From an uncultured Collinsella sp. (GTDB lineage: Bacteria; Actinomycetota; Coriobacteriia; Coriobacteriales; Coriobacteriaceae), in NCBI GenBank assembly GCA_900544725.1, contig UQWK01000028.1:1-26147 (forward strand): a DNA stretch of 26,147 nt, in the 5' to 3' direction. Both the position numbers and the translations under genes were made by a program. This document shows positions 7,623 to 16,007 of the stretch, piece after piece. The first letter of the stretch is position 1; each line of letters opens with the position of its first letter. A model generated the notes under the pieces. The model had not been told where the DNA came from and did no database searches. It saw nothing but the letters and a program-made list of their open reading frames with translations.

Positions 7623-7663
7623 TATGAATTGCAGACATGAAACAACCCATCACAGGAGAAAAC

Positions 7664-9931
7664 ATGCCCCAAATTAACCTCATGGAACTCGCCGAGCAGT
7701 CCTTTGGAACTTCGCTCGAGCAACTCGATGACCGTCGTATTTATAAGCTGCTGGTCAAGCTCGTGCAGGAGCGCTCTGCCGCCTGTCCGCTCAACAACGG
7801 CAAGAAAAAGCTCTACTACATCTCTGCCGAATTTTTGATCGGCAAGCTGCTCATCAACAATATGATCGACCTCGGCATCTATGACGAGGTTAAGGACCAG
7901 CTCGTCGCCGCAGGCCACGACCTCAACAAGATCGAGGAGTTTGAGGTCGAGCCTTCGCTCGGCAACGGCGGCCTGGGCCGTCTGGCCGCATGCTTCTTGG
8001 ATTCCATCGCCACGCTGGGCCTTACCGGCGACGGCGTGGGCCTCAACTACCATTACGGCCTGTTCCGCCAGCGCTTTGTCGGCAACCAGCAGAAGGCCGT
8101 CCCCGACGAGTGGCTCGGCGAGCAGGACATCCTGATCGATGACGACCGCTCCTACACTGTTGAGTTCGGCGACTTTGCCGTTACCTCCAAGCTCGTCAAC
8201 ATCGATGTGCCCGGTTACGGCCAGCCCACCAAAAACCGCCTGCGCCTGTTCGACCTGGCAAGTGTCGACGACGGCCTGGTCCCCGGCAGCTCCATCGACT
8301 TCGACAAGACCGAAATCGCCAAGAACCTCACCTTGTTCCTCTATCCGGATGATTCCGACGAGCAGGGCCGCCTGCTTCGCATCTACCAGGAATACTTCAT
8401 GGTGAGCAATGCCGCCCAGCTCCTCATCGACGAGGCCGTCGAGCGCGGCAGCAACCTGCACGATCTGGCCGACTACGCCGTGGTCCAGATCAACGACACG
8501 CACCCCACCATGGTCATTCCCGAGCTCATCCGCCTGCTCACCACCGAGCACGACATTGAGTTTGACGAGGCCGTGACCATCGTACGCTCCATGGTCGCCT
8601 ACACCAACCACACGATCCTTGCCGAGGCGCTCGAGAAGTGGCCGCTCACCAGCCTGCAGAAGGTCTCCCCTGCCATCGCCGATATTATCGTCAAGCTCGA
8701 TGAGATCGCCAAGGCCGAGCACGACGACCCACGCGTCGCCATCATCGACGAATACGACACCGTACACATGGCCCACATGGACATCCACTTTGGCTTCTCC
8801 ATCAACGGCGTCGCTGCGCTGCACACCAAGATCCTGGAGGACACCGAGCTTCACCCGTTCTACGAGATCTATCCCGAGAAGTTCTCCAACAAGACCAACG
8901 GCATCACCTTCCGCCGCTGGATCCAGGGAGCCAACCCCGCGCTTGCCAGCCTGCTCGACGATGTGATCGGCACCGATTGGCGCAGCACCGGCGATCTGAG
9001 CAAACTCGCCAAGTTCGTTGACGACAAAGATGTTCTTGAGCGCCTGGCCGCCACCAAGGCCGAGGCCAAGGCCATCATGCGCGAGTTTATGGCGCTCGAG
9101 CAGGGCGTGACCATTCCCTCCAACGCCATCATCGACGTTCAGGTCAAGCGTATCCACGAGTACAAGCGCCAGCAGATGCTCGCGCTCTACATCATCTGGA
9201 AGTATCTCGACATCAAGAACGGCAATAAGCCTAAGCACCCCGTCACCATCATCTTTGGCGGCAAGGCGGCCCCTGCCTACACCATCGCCCAAGACATCAT
9301 TCACCTGATCCTGACGCTGTCCCAGTGGATTGCAAACGACCCCGACGTGGCTCCCTACCTGCAGGTTGTCATGATCGAGAACTACAACGTCACCGCTGCC
9401 GAGCGCGTGATCCCCGCTGCTGACATCTCCGAGCAGATCAGCCTGGCCTCCAAGGAGGCGAGCGGCACCTCCAACATGAAATTCATGCTCAACGGCGCTT
9501 TAACCCTGTGCACGCTCGACGGCGCCAATGTCGAGATCGCCGAGCTCGTCGGCGACGAGAACATCTACACCTTTGGTGCCTCGTCCAAGCAGGTCGAGCA
9601 GCTCTATGCCGACGGCACCTATGACGCCGGCGCGCTCTACCGCAAGCCCGGCATCAAGCTGCTGGTGGACTCCATCACCAACCCGGCCTTTATGGCGACC
9701 GGCAACGCCGAGCGCCTGCAGCGCCTGCACGACGACATTAAGGGCAAGGACTGGTTTATGGCCCTGCTCGACATTGAAGAGTACATCCAGACCAAGGAGC
9801 GCGTGCTGGCCGACTACGAGGACCAGGATGCCTGGATGCGCAAGGCGCTGATCAACATCGCCAACGCAGGCACCTTCTCGTCCGACCGCACGATCTCCCA
9901 GTACAACGACGAGATCTGGCACCTGGACTAA
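7664..9931 (+). CDS. glgP: Glycogen/maltodextrin phosphorylase (GT35)
   Basis: This PLP-dependent alpha-glucan phosphorylase releases glucose-1-phosphate from the non-reducing ends of glycogen or maltodextrins in the cytoplasm. Signatures are YISAEFLIGKLLINN near the N-terminus, VEPSLGNGGLGRLAACFLDS, INDTHPTM, VKRIHEYKRQQML, and the PLP-lysine motif EASGTSNMKFMLNGAL with Lys606, followed by TLDGANVEI. Start ATG 7664 is chosen for its AGGAG ribosome-binding site; the frame remains open for nine more codons upstream without one. At 755 residues it is at the short end of the family, like many Gram-positive and actinobacterial enzymes. It lies directly downstream of malQ, a pairing that degrades maltodextrin fully. 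malP (maltodextrin phosphorylase) is an equally defensible symbol. Confidence 0.95.
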   Translation: MPQINLMELAEQSFGTSLEQLDDRRIYKLLVKLVQERSAACPLNNGKKKLYYISAEFLIGKLLINNMIDLGIYDEVKDQLVAAGHDLNKIEEFEVEPSLGNGGLGRLAACFLDSIATLGLTGDGVGLNYHYGLFRQRFVGNQQKAVPDEWLGEQDILIDDDRSYTVEFGDFAVTSKLVNIDVPGYGQPTKNRLRLFDLASVDDGLVPGSSIDFDKTEIAKNLTLFLYPDDSDEQGRLLRIYQEYFMVSNAAQLLIDEAVERGSNLHDLADYAVVQINDTHPTMVIPELIRLLTTEHDIEFDEAVTIVRSMVAYTNHTILAEALEKWPLTSLQKVSPAIADIIVKLDEIAKAEHDDPRVAIIDEYDTVHMAHMDIHFGFSINGVAALHTKILEDTELHPFYEIYPEKFSNKTNGITFRRWIQGANPALASLLDDVIGTDWRSTGDLSKLAKFVDDKDVLERLAATKAEAKAIMREFMALEQGVTIPSNAIIDVQVKRIHEYKRQQMLALYIIWKYLDIKNGNKPKHPVTIIFGGKAAPAYTIAQDIIHLILTLSQWIANDPDVAPYLQVVMIENYNVTAAERVIPAADISEQISLASKEASGTSNMKFMLNGALTLCTLDGANVEIAELVGDENIYTFGASSKQVEQLYADGTYDAGALYRKPGIKLLVDSITNPAFMATGNAERLQRLHDDIKGKDWFMALLDIEEYIQTKERVLADYEDQDAWMRKALINIANAGTFSSDRTISQYNDEIWHLD

Positions 9932-9962
9932 CCCATTCCCCTTACCCATCCTCTTGAGGAAC

Positions 9963-9990
9963 GGAGTCGTGGCAACACGGCTCCTTTTTT
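9963..9990 (+). terminator. Intrinsic terminator after glgP
   Basis: A 9-bp stem (9963-9971 with 9976-9984, one G-T wobble) with a 4-base loop is followed immediately by T6. It is a classical rho-independent terminator about 30 bp after the glgP stop. Confidence 0.9.
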
Positions 9991-10030
9991 GTGCCCGTGC
10001 GTTGCCCCTGTGAGCCGCCTCGGCCAAACA

Positions 10031-10247
10031 ATCTCGATCTGTAACAGATAACCGCTGGAATTGGGTCCACCTGTTACAGAATGAGACAGACGGGCAAGGC
10101 GGCTAAAAAGATCTCGATCTGTAACGGGTAACTGCCGAAATCAGTCCTTCGTGTTACAGATCGAGATAAAAGGAAAGGCAGCTCGGCGCTGTCTCGATCT
10201 GTAACATCTAGACCGACTTTGGCCCTCCTCCTGTTACAGATCAAGAC
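10031..10247. repeat. Three-unit array of 57-bp inverted-repeat elements, exact 80-bp period
   Basis: Units at 10031-10087, 10111-10167 and 10191-10247 each begin TCTCGATCTGTAAC (after one variable base) and end with its near-complement GTTACAGATCGAGA. The arms are 15 bp and flank a 27-bp variable interior. Inter-unit gaps are both 23 bp and share AAGGC(G/A)GCT. Unit 2's arms are perfectly complementary; unit 1 and unit 3 right arms differ from it by two or three bases and by one or two. Each unit can fold as a hairpin. There is no gene between the glgP terminator and the ABC-operon terminator; the array fills most of that interval. Confidence 0.85.
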
Positions 10248-10279
10248 AAACTGGTAGATGGACAACCCCAACACAAAGA

Positions 10280-10318
10280 AAGGCTCCCCTCTCGCCCAGT
10301 GGACGGGAGGGGAGCCTT
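10280..10318 (-). terminator. Intrinsic terminator of the ABC sugar operon
   Basis: A perfect 11-bp stem (10280-10290 with 10308-10318), extendable inward, is followed on the minus strand by CTTTCTTTG. It lies about 70 bp beyond the stop of the ATPase gene, the last gene of the operon. Confidence 0.8.
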
Positions 10319-10386
10319 ATATGTGACCACGGCAAAAGGATGGCAAAGCCGCAGTCGCCCAAAAGGAGGGCCTGGATGCACCGGGC

Positions 10387-11586
<1,200 letters not shown>

Positions 11587-11604
11587 GTCTCTACCTTTCG
11601 ATAC

Positions 11605-11629
11605 GCGGCGCCGCGCTGAGGGGCGCCGC
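11605..11629 (-). other. Intercistronic hairpin between permease and ATPase genes
   Basis: An 8-bp perfect GC stem (11605-11612 with 11622-11629) with no U tract on the minus strand. It is unlikely to terminate fully; it may mark mRNA processing or stabilisation inside the operon. Confidence 0.45.
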
Positions 11630-11654
11630 TAAAACTTGCAAAACAGTTACGGCA

Positions 11655-12494
11655 TCAGCCCTTGACCGCACCTGCCACCACGCCGTCGATGATGTATTTC
11701 TGGCAGAGGATGTACATGATGACGATGGGGACAACGACCATCATGATGCAGGCCATCATGGGGCCGAGCTCGACGTGGCCGTAGCCGCCGCGGAAGTACT
11801 GGATCAAGATAGGAATGGTCTTGTACTTGGTGGAGTCGAGCGTAAGGTAGGGCAGCAGGTAGTCGTTCCAGACCCACATGGTCTCGAGGATGCCGACCGA
11901 AAGATAGGTGGGCTTCATGATGGGGAGAACGATCTTAAAGAACACCTGGACCGGGTTGCAGCCATCAATCATGGCCGCCTCTTCGATCTCGAGCGGGATG
12001 TTCTTTACAAAGCCGGCGAACATAAAGACCGCCAGGCCCGCGCCAAAGCCAAGGTAGATAAAGCAGATGTTGAACGGCGTGTTGAAGCCGATGCGGTCCG
12101 CCAAATTGGACAGCGTGAACATGAGCATCTGGAAAGGCACGACCATCGAGAAGACGAACAGGTAATAGAAAAAGTTCGAAATCTTGCTGTTGACGCGCAC
12201 TACGTACCAAGCGCACATGGAGCAGCACACCAAAATCAGAACGACCGACGTGACCGTGATGATGAGCGAGTACATAAACGCCGAGGCAAAGCCCTGCTCG
12301 TTAAGAGCGTGCACGTAGTTTGCGAGACCGTTGAACGTCTCGGGCGTGAGCAAATCGAATGCCGTGGTGGTGCTGATTGCTGTTCCCTTTTTAAAGGAAT
12401 TGAGCGCAATCATGAACACGGGGTAGATCCACGCGAGCGACAGGATCGTAAAGAAAATCGAGAGCGCGCGGTTAATAGCCTTATCGCGTTTCAT
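11655..12494 (-). CDS. Carbohydrate ABC importer permease, MalG family
   Basis: This 279-residue inner-membrane permease subunit forms the translocation pore with its partner encoded upstream. It has six predicted helices, starting with INRALSIFFTILSLAWIYPV, and the EAA loop EIEEAAMIDGCNPVQVFFKI followed by VLPIMKP, which docks to the ATPase. The C-terminus (QKYIIDGVVAGAVKG) is typical of MalG/MsmG proteins. The ATG overlaps the previous permease's TAA by one base, indicating translational coupling. The substrate cannot be read from the sequence; neighbouring malQ/glgP and the shared operator suggest maltodextrins or related alpha-glucosides. Confidence 0.92.
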   Translation of the reverse strand: MKRDKAINRALSIFFTILSLAWIYPVFMIALNSFKKGTAISTTTAFDLLTPETFNGLANYVHALNEQGFASAFMYSLIITVTSVVLILVCCSMCAWYVVRVNSKISNFFYYLFVFSMVVPFQMLMFTLSNLADRIGFNTPFNICFIYLGFGAGLAVFMFAGFVKNIPLEIEEAAMIDGCNPVQVFFKIVLPIMKPTYLSVGILETMWVWNDYLLPYLTLDSTKYKTIPILIQYFRGGYGHVELGPMMACIMMVVVPIVIMYILCQKYIIDGVVAGAVKG

Positions 12495-13348
12495 TACTGC
12501 TGCACCTCCTTGGACCTCGTGGCCTTAAGCTGGATCATGGAAATAGCGACGACCAGGATACAGAAGATGACTGCCTTGGCCTGGCCAATGCCCTGCCATG
12601 CGATGCCGGCACGCGAGTAGAACGTGTTGTAGATGTTCAGGGCGAGCATCTCGGTGGAGTGTGCGGGAGCGCCGCCGGTAAGGGCGAGGTTCTGGTCGAA
12701 CAGCTTAAAGCCGTTGGTGATGGACAGGAACAGGCAGATGGTAATCGTCGGCATCAGATTGGGGATCTTAACCTTCCAGAACGTCTGCCATGCCGTGGCA
12801 CCGTCAACCTTGGCGGCCTCGATGTAGTCGGACGGAATGGACTGCAGACCGGCGATGTAGATGATCATCATGTAGCCGACCTGCTGCCACAGGGTCAGGA
12901 TGATAAGGCCCCAGAAGCCGGCAGCGGAGTTAAGGGCAATAAGGTCGGCGCCGATGTTGGAGAGCAGGCAGTTGATCAGAATCTGCCAAATGTAGCCCAG
13001 CACGATGCCGCCGATCAGGTTAGGCATGAAGAAGATCGTACGGAAGATGTTAGTGCCCTTGAGCGCCTTGCGGGTGAGCGCCTGCGCAATGGCGAGGGCG
13101 ATCACGTTGATGAGCACCGTCGACAGGAAGGCAAACGCCACCGTAAAGAAGAACGACGTGGCAAACTGCGGATCGGACAATGCGCGCACGTAGTTCTCGA
13201 TACCGACAAAGTGCGCGTTGTTGATGGTAATAAACTGGCAGAACGAGAGATAGAAACCCTGGATAAAGGGGATCACGAACCCGATCATAAACGCCAGGCA
13301 CGTGGGCAGCATAAAGAGCGGCCACCAGCGCTTGAGTGCTTTGCCCAT
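12494..13348 (-). CDS. Carbohydrate ABC importer permease, MalF family
   Basis: This 284-residue permease has a first helix WWPLFMLPTCLAFMIGFVIP, six predicted membrane segments and the EAA loop DYIEAAKVDGATAWQTFWKV followed by KIPNLMP. The start ATG 13348 has AAAGGA eight bases upstream. It is the second gene of the operon after the solute-binding lipoprotein and overlaps the next permease by one base. The absence of a long periplasmic P2 insert makes it closer to Gram-positive MsmF/UgpA-type proteins than to Escherichia coli MalF. It heterodimerises with the following permease and takes substrate from the lipoprotein at 13436-14752. Confidence 0.92.
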   Translation of the reverse strand: MGKALKRWWPLFMLPTCLAFMIGFVIPFIQGFYLSFCQFITINNAHFVGIENYVRALSDPQFATSFFFTVAFAFLSTVLINVIALAIAQALTRKALKGTNIFRTIFFMPNLIGGIVLGYIWQILINCLLSNIGADLIALNSAAGFWGLIILTLWQQVGYMMIIYIAGLQSIPSDYIEAAKVDGATAWQTFWKVKIPNLMPTITICLFLSITNGFKLFDQNLALTGGAPAHSTEMLALNIYNTFYSRAGIAWQGIGQAKAVIFCILVVAISMIQLKATRSKEVQQ

Positions 13349-13368
13349 AGAAGGGTCCTTTCAATATG

Positions 13369-13404
13369 CAGGGGGCGGGCAAACCTACGTCTGCCCGCCC
13401 CCTG
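13369..13404 (-). other. Strong intercistronic hairpin after the solute-binding protein gene
   Basis: Arms 13369-13381 and 13392-13404 are a perfect 13-bp, very GC-rich stem with a 10-base loop, without a U tract. It sits between the binding-protein and permease genes, the classical position for a stem that protects the upstream message from 3' decay and makes binding protein more abundant than permease. Confidence 0.7.
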
Positions 13405-13435
13405 TCGCTAATCAGATAGCTTGGGCAGCAACTGC

Positions 13436-14752
13436 TTACTCGGAAGCAGCCTTCTCGGTCTTCCAGCCATCGACGAAGGCGTTCTTGACGCCGTCCCACT
13501 TGGTGTTGTCGGCAGCATAAGCAATGAGAGCCTGCTTGAGGTTCTTCTTCCACTCCTCAGAGGGGATGTAGACGAAGTCCCAAGCAACGGTCTTCTTGCC
13601 GTCCTTGGCCATGGCAACGGCCTGCTGCGAGAAGACGTTGGTGGTTTCCTTGGCGCTCTTGAACGGGGCAGTCAGACCCATCTTGTCAGCGATGATGCTG
13701 GTGGCGGTGTCAGAAGTGACGCACCAATACATGAAGTCCTCGGTGGCCTTCTGAGCATCCTCGGAAGCCTGGGAGCTCACGCACCAGTAGTTCTCGCCGC
13801 CGGAGCACAGGCCCTGGTTCTCCTCGCCGTCGACGCCGATGTAGATCGGCAGCATGCCGAGCTGGTCGTCGGTCATACCGGCCTTGGTGAGGTCAGCGTA
13901 GGCCCAAGAGCCGTTCTGATAGAAGACGGCCTTGCCGGTTGCGAACTCGTTGGTGGCGTCGTCACCGGTCTTGGAGGCAAGCTGCGAAGGATCGCAGGTG
14001 GAGTCGGTGATATACAGGTCGAAGATCTGCTTAAAGTTGTCGAGATACTCGCCCTTGATCTCGTCGTCCTCCTGGTTGTGCTCCTTCTCGAACTCGTAGT
14101 AGAGCGGGAGGTTGGCGAGGTGGGTGGTGTAGCGCCAGCTGGAGGAGTCATCCATGCCGGCGGAAGTGAAGGCGCCCTCAATGCCGAGCTCGTCCTTGCG
14201 GGCCTGGATGTCGTCGGCACAAGCCTTCAGCTTGTCGAAGGAGTTGATGTCCTCGGCCTTGTAGCCAGCCTTCTCGAGCAGCTGCTTGTTGTAGATGATG
14301 CCGTAGCTCTCCTGGACCCAGTCGATACCCAGATCCTTGCCATCGGACTGCAGAGCCAGGGAGTCGTCAATGAGCTCACCGCGGAGCTTGGTATCGGACA
14401 GGTCGGCGCAGTAGTCCTTCCAGTTCTTAAGACCGGTGGGGCCGTTGACCTGGAACAGGGTCGGAGCGGAGCTCTTGGACATCTCGGACTTAAGCTTCTC
14501 CTCGTAGGTGTTGGAGGCAGCGGTCACGATCTTGACCTCGACGCCCTTCTCCTTCTTATAGGCCTTGGCGATCTCCTTCCACTCCTTGTCGACCTCGGGC
14601 TTGAATTGGAGGAAGTAGACCTCAGCAGCGTCACCAGAAGCAGAGGAGCCGGAGCCGGCAGAACCACCGCAGCCCACGAGACCCAGACCAAGAACCGCAG
14701 CCGCGGAACCAGCAAAGCCCAAGAACTGCCTTCTGCTCATTTCGTTCTTCAT
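13436..14752 (-). CDS. Sugar-binding lipoprotein of the ABC importer (family 1 solute-binding protein)
   Basis: This extracellular lipoprotein captures oligosaccharide and delivers it to the permeases. The N-terminus MKNEMSRRQFLGFAGSAAAV has a twin-arginine-like SRRQFLG motif and hydrophobic stretch, then lipobox LVGC with Cys28 as lipidation site and a Gly/Ser linker. The mature part has the two-lobed maltose-binding-protein pattern (VYFLQFKPEVDKEW, PTLFQVNGPTGLKNW, YGIIYNKQLLEKAGY, FATGKAVFYQNGSWAYAD, MPIYIGVDGEEN-like segment). Start ATG 14752 has GGGTGG upstream; the longer frame adds six residues without one. First gene of the operon; its promoter overlaps a TreR-like operator. Sugar specificity is inferred from context as maltose/maltodextrin-like; raffinose-type oligosaccharides cannot be excluded. 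Confidence 0.92.
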   Translation of the reverse strand: MKNEMSRRQFLGFAGSAAAVLGLGLVGCGGSAGSGSSASGDAAEVYFLQFKPEVDKEWKEIAKAYKKEKGVEVKIVTAASNTYEEKLKSEMSKSSAPTLFQVNGPTGLKNWKDYCADLSDTKLRGELIDDSLALQSDGKDLGIDWVQESYGIIYNKQLLEKAGYKAEDINSFDKLKACADDIQARKDELGIEGAFTSAGMDDSSSWRYTTHLANLPLYYEFEKEHNQEDDEIKGEYLDNFKQIFDLYITDSTCDPSQLASKTGDDATNEFATGKAVFYQNGSWAYADLTKAGMTDDQLGMLPIYIGVDGEENQGLCSGGENYWCVSSQASEDAQKATEDFMYWCVTSDTATSIIADKMGLTAPFKSAKETTNVFSQQAVAMAKDGKKTVAWDFVYIPSEEWKKNLKQALIAYAADNTKWDGVKNAFVDGWKTEKAASE

Positions 14753-14840
14753 TACAATCCACCCTTTCACACCGTGGAGACACCCTTTGTCGCCGCCTTC
14801 GGAGATTGGCTCGGGGACTTTGCCCCTTTTGCTGATTTGT

Positions 14841-14869
14841 ACAATACGCTATTTGGCTAGTTGTTTGAA
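14841..14869 (-). promoter_or_regulatory. Predicted promoter of the ABC sugar operon
   Basis: On the minus strand TTCAAA (14869-14864) and TATTGT (14846-14841) are 17 bases apart. The -35 box lies inside an operator palindrome, so bound regulator would exclude polymerase. The leader to the lipoprotein start is about 80 nt. Confidence 0.5.
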
Positions 14870-14872
14870 CAA
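14861..14872. promoter_or_regulatory. Predicted TreR-like operator 1, ABC operon
   Basis: TTGTTTGAACAA differs from the palindrome TTGTTTAAACAA at one position. It overlaps the predicted -35 box of the ABC operon. Confidence 0.6.
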
Positions 14873-14935
14873 GTATTACTAGAGCGGTAGGAAAACTTCG
14901 GTGAACGGTAATTTCAACTTGATACTTGACAAGTT

Positions 14936-14947
14936 TTGTATAAACAA
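14936..14947. promoter_or_regulatory. Predicted TreR-like operator 2, ABC operon
   Basis: TTGTATAAACAA is one mismatch from TTGTTTAAACAA and one mismatch from the Bacillus subtilis TreR operator TTGTATATACAA. It lies 75 bp from operator 1, about seven helical turns, which would suit looping. A separate short inverted repeat, ACTTGACAAGT, lies immediately to its left (14925-14935). Confidence 0.6.
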
Positions 14948-14969
14948 TTATTTGTTATCGAATGCAGAG

Positions 14970-15016
14970 AAAACGCCCGGTCAAGCCGATGCATCGTCGG
15001 TTTGACCGGGCGTTTT
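14970..15016 (-). terminator. Intrinsic terminator of the GntR regulator gene
   Basis: A 20-bp stem (14970-14989 with 14997-15016, one wobble) ends in AAAA/TTTT, so on the minus strand a short U tract closes the hairpin. It lies about 40 bp after the regulator stop and separates it from the ABC operon. Confidence 0.85.
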
Positions 15017-15058
15017 CGCTTTGAGGGCATGAGTCTCGTCAGGCTGCGAGCTAGCCGG

Positions 15059-15778
15059 CTATCGCTTGGAGTTGACGCGGTAGTGGAAGATCTCGGGATG
15101 CGTGCGGGCATGCGTGACCTCGAACAAGATGCCGTCCGAGGTGTACGACTGGCTCTCCATGACGGCAACGCAGTTGTATTTGCCGAGGTCAAGATAACTG
15201 CAGTCCTCATCGTTGGCAAGCTCGACGCTCACCGTACGGCGACTCGCCATCACCTTGACGCCGCGTTTGTGCTCCAGATAGTCGTAAATTGACTTTGCGG
15301 CGATCTCGGGCGTCAGACCCTTGGCGATCGACTCCAAAAAGTAGCCGTGGTCCACCTGGCGAGCATTGCCGTTGAGGCTTCGGACACGCACTACACGAAT
15401 CAGCTCCTCGCCCACCTTAAAGCCCAGGCGACGAGAAAGTTGCTCAGTGCAAATCAAATGTTCAAAAGACTTAACGTCCGTCGATGCAACGGCATTGTTG
15501 CGCTTTGCAAATTCGCCAAACGACTCGACTTCCTCGAGTGCGCCCAGCATGTCGGTTTCGCCCTTGAGCCAAATAACGCGCACGCCCTTGCCGTGTATAG
15601 GCTGCACAAACATCTGATCGGCCAGCATGCTCAAGGCGCGTCGAACGGTATTGCGCGTGCAGCCAAACTCCGCGGTCAGCTCGGCTTCGGTCGGCAGCAT
15701 CTCCTGAAACGCATAGGTCCCATTAATGATGCGCGAACGTATTTCTCGGTAGATTCCTTCGTATATCGCTTTTGGCAT
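15059..15778 (-). CDS. GntR/HutC-family transcriptional regulator, TreR-like
   Basis: This 239-residue repressor-type regulator has an N-terminal winged helix (residues about 1-72: YEGIYREIRSRIINGTY, LPTEAELTAEFGCTRNTVRR, GKGVRVIW) and a C-terminal UTRA ligand-binding domain that in this family senses sugar phosphates or amino sugars. The layout and length match TreR, the trehalose-6-phosphate-responsive repressor. It is divergent from the PTS gene and just upstream, on the same strand, of the ABC operon. TTGTTTAAACAA-like palindromes, very close to the TreR operator TTGTATATACAA, lie at its own, the PTS, the ABC and the malQ promoters. The inducer is probably a PTS-derived phosphorylated alpha-glucoside; this is inference. 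Confidence 0.9.
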   Translation of the reverse strand: MPKAIYEGIYREIRSRIINGTYAFQEMLPTEAELTAEFGCTRNTVRRALSMLADQMFVQPIHGKGVRVIWLKGETDMLGALEEVESFGEFAKRNNAVASTDVKSFEHLICTEQLSRRLGFKVGEELIRVVRVRSLNGNARQVDHGYFLESIAKGLTPEIAAKSIYDYLEHKRGVKVMASRRTVSVELANDEDCSYLDLGKYNCVAVMESQSYTSDGILFEVTHARTHPEIFHYRVNSKR

Positions 15779-15813
15779 TGTTTCACCTCTACATTATTTA
15801 TTTCCGGCTAGGC

Positions 15814-15844
15814 ACGATAGCATTTCTTAAAGTTGTTTAAACCG
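15814..15844 (-). promoter_or_regulatory. Predicted gntR promoter with overlapping operator
   Basis: On the minus strand TTTAAA (15841-15836) and TATCGT (15819-15814) are 16 bases apart. TTGTTTAAACCG (15833-15844, 10 of 12 matches to the palindrome) overlaps the -35 box, which suggests autoregulation. Confidence 0.45.
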
Positions 15845-15941
15845 AATATCGGTAAAGCGACAGGATTTAACCGTTGACGGTTTCTGTCGTGCCCAAATCG
15901 GTTTCGCTCAAAACTGCCGGCACAACAATCGTCTGGTCCTC

Positions 15942-15966
15942 TACAATGAATCCATTGTTTAAACGT
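15942..15966 (+). promoter_or_regulatory. Predicted PTS promoter -10 box and downstream operator
   Basis: TACAAT (15942-15947) is a good -10 box, but no good -35 is visible. TTGTTTAAACGT (15955-15966, 10 of 12 matches) begins at the expected start site, where a bound regulator would block initiation. Confidence 0.5.
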
Positions 15967-16007
15967 TTCACCACCCGCAACGCACCTCGATATTCGGGAG
16001 GCAGAAC

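Noticed and set aside
7622..9304. Long minus-strand open frame (560 codons) across glgP
   Set aside because: It is antisense to a gene with full phosphorylase motifs. Its Val/Asp/Gly/Leu-rich repetitive translation is the usual shadow of a GC-rich gene.
10031..10247. CRISPR array
   Set aside because: Only three units; each unit is itself a long hairpin with a variable interior, the 23-bp gaps resemble one another rather than being unique spacers, and no cas genes are present.
13421..14860. Plus-strand open frame of 479 codons across the solute-binding protein gene
   Set aside because: Leu/Val/Gly-rich shadow of the minus-strand lipoprotein gene, which has a signal peptide, lipobox and family fold.
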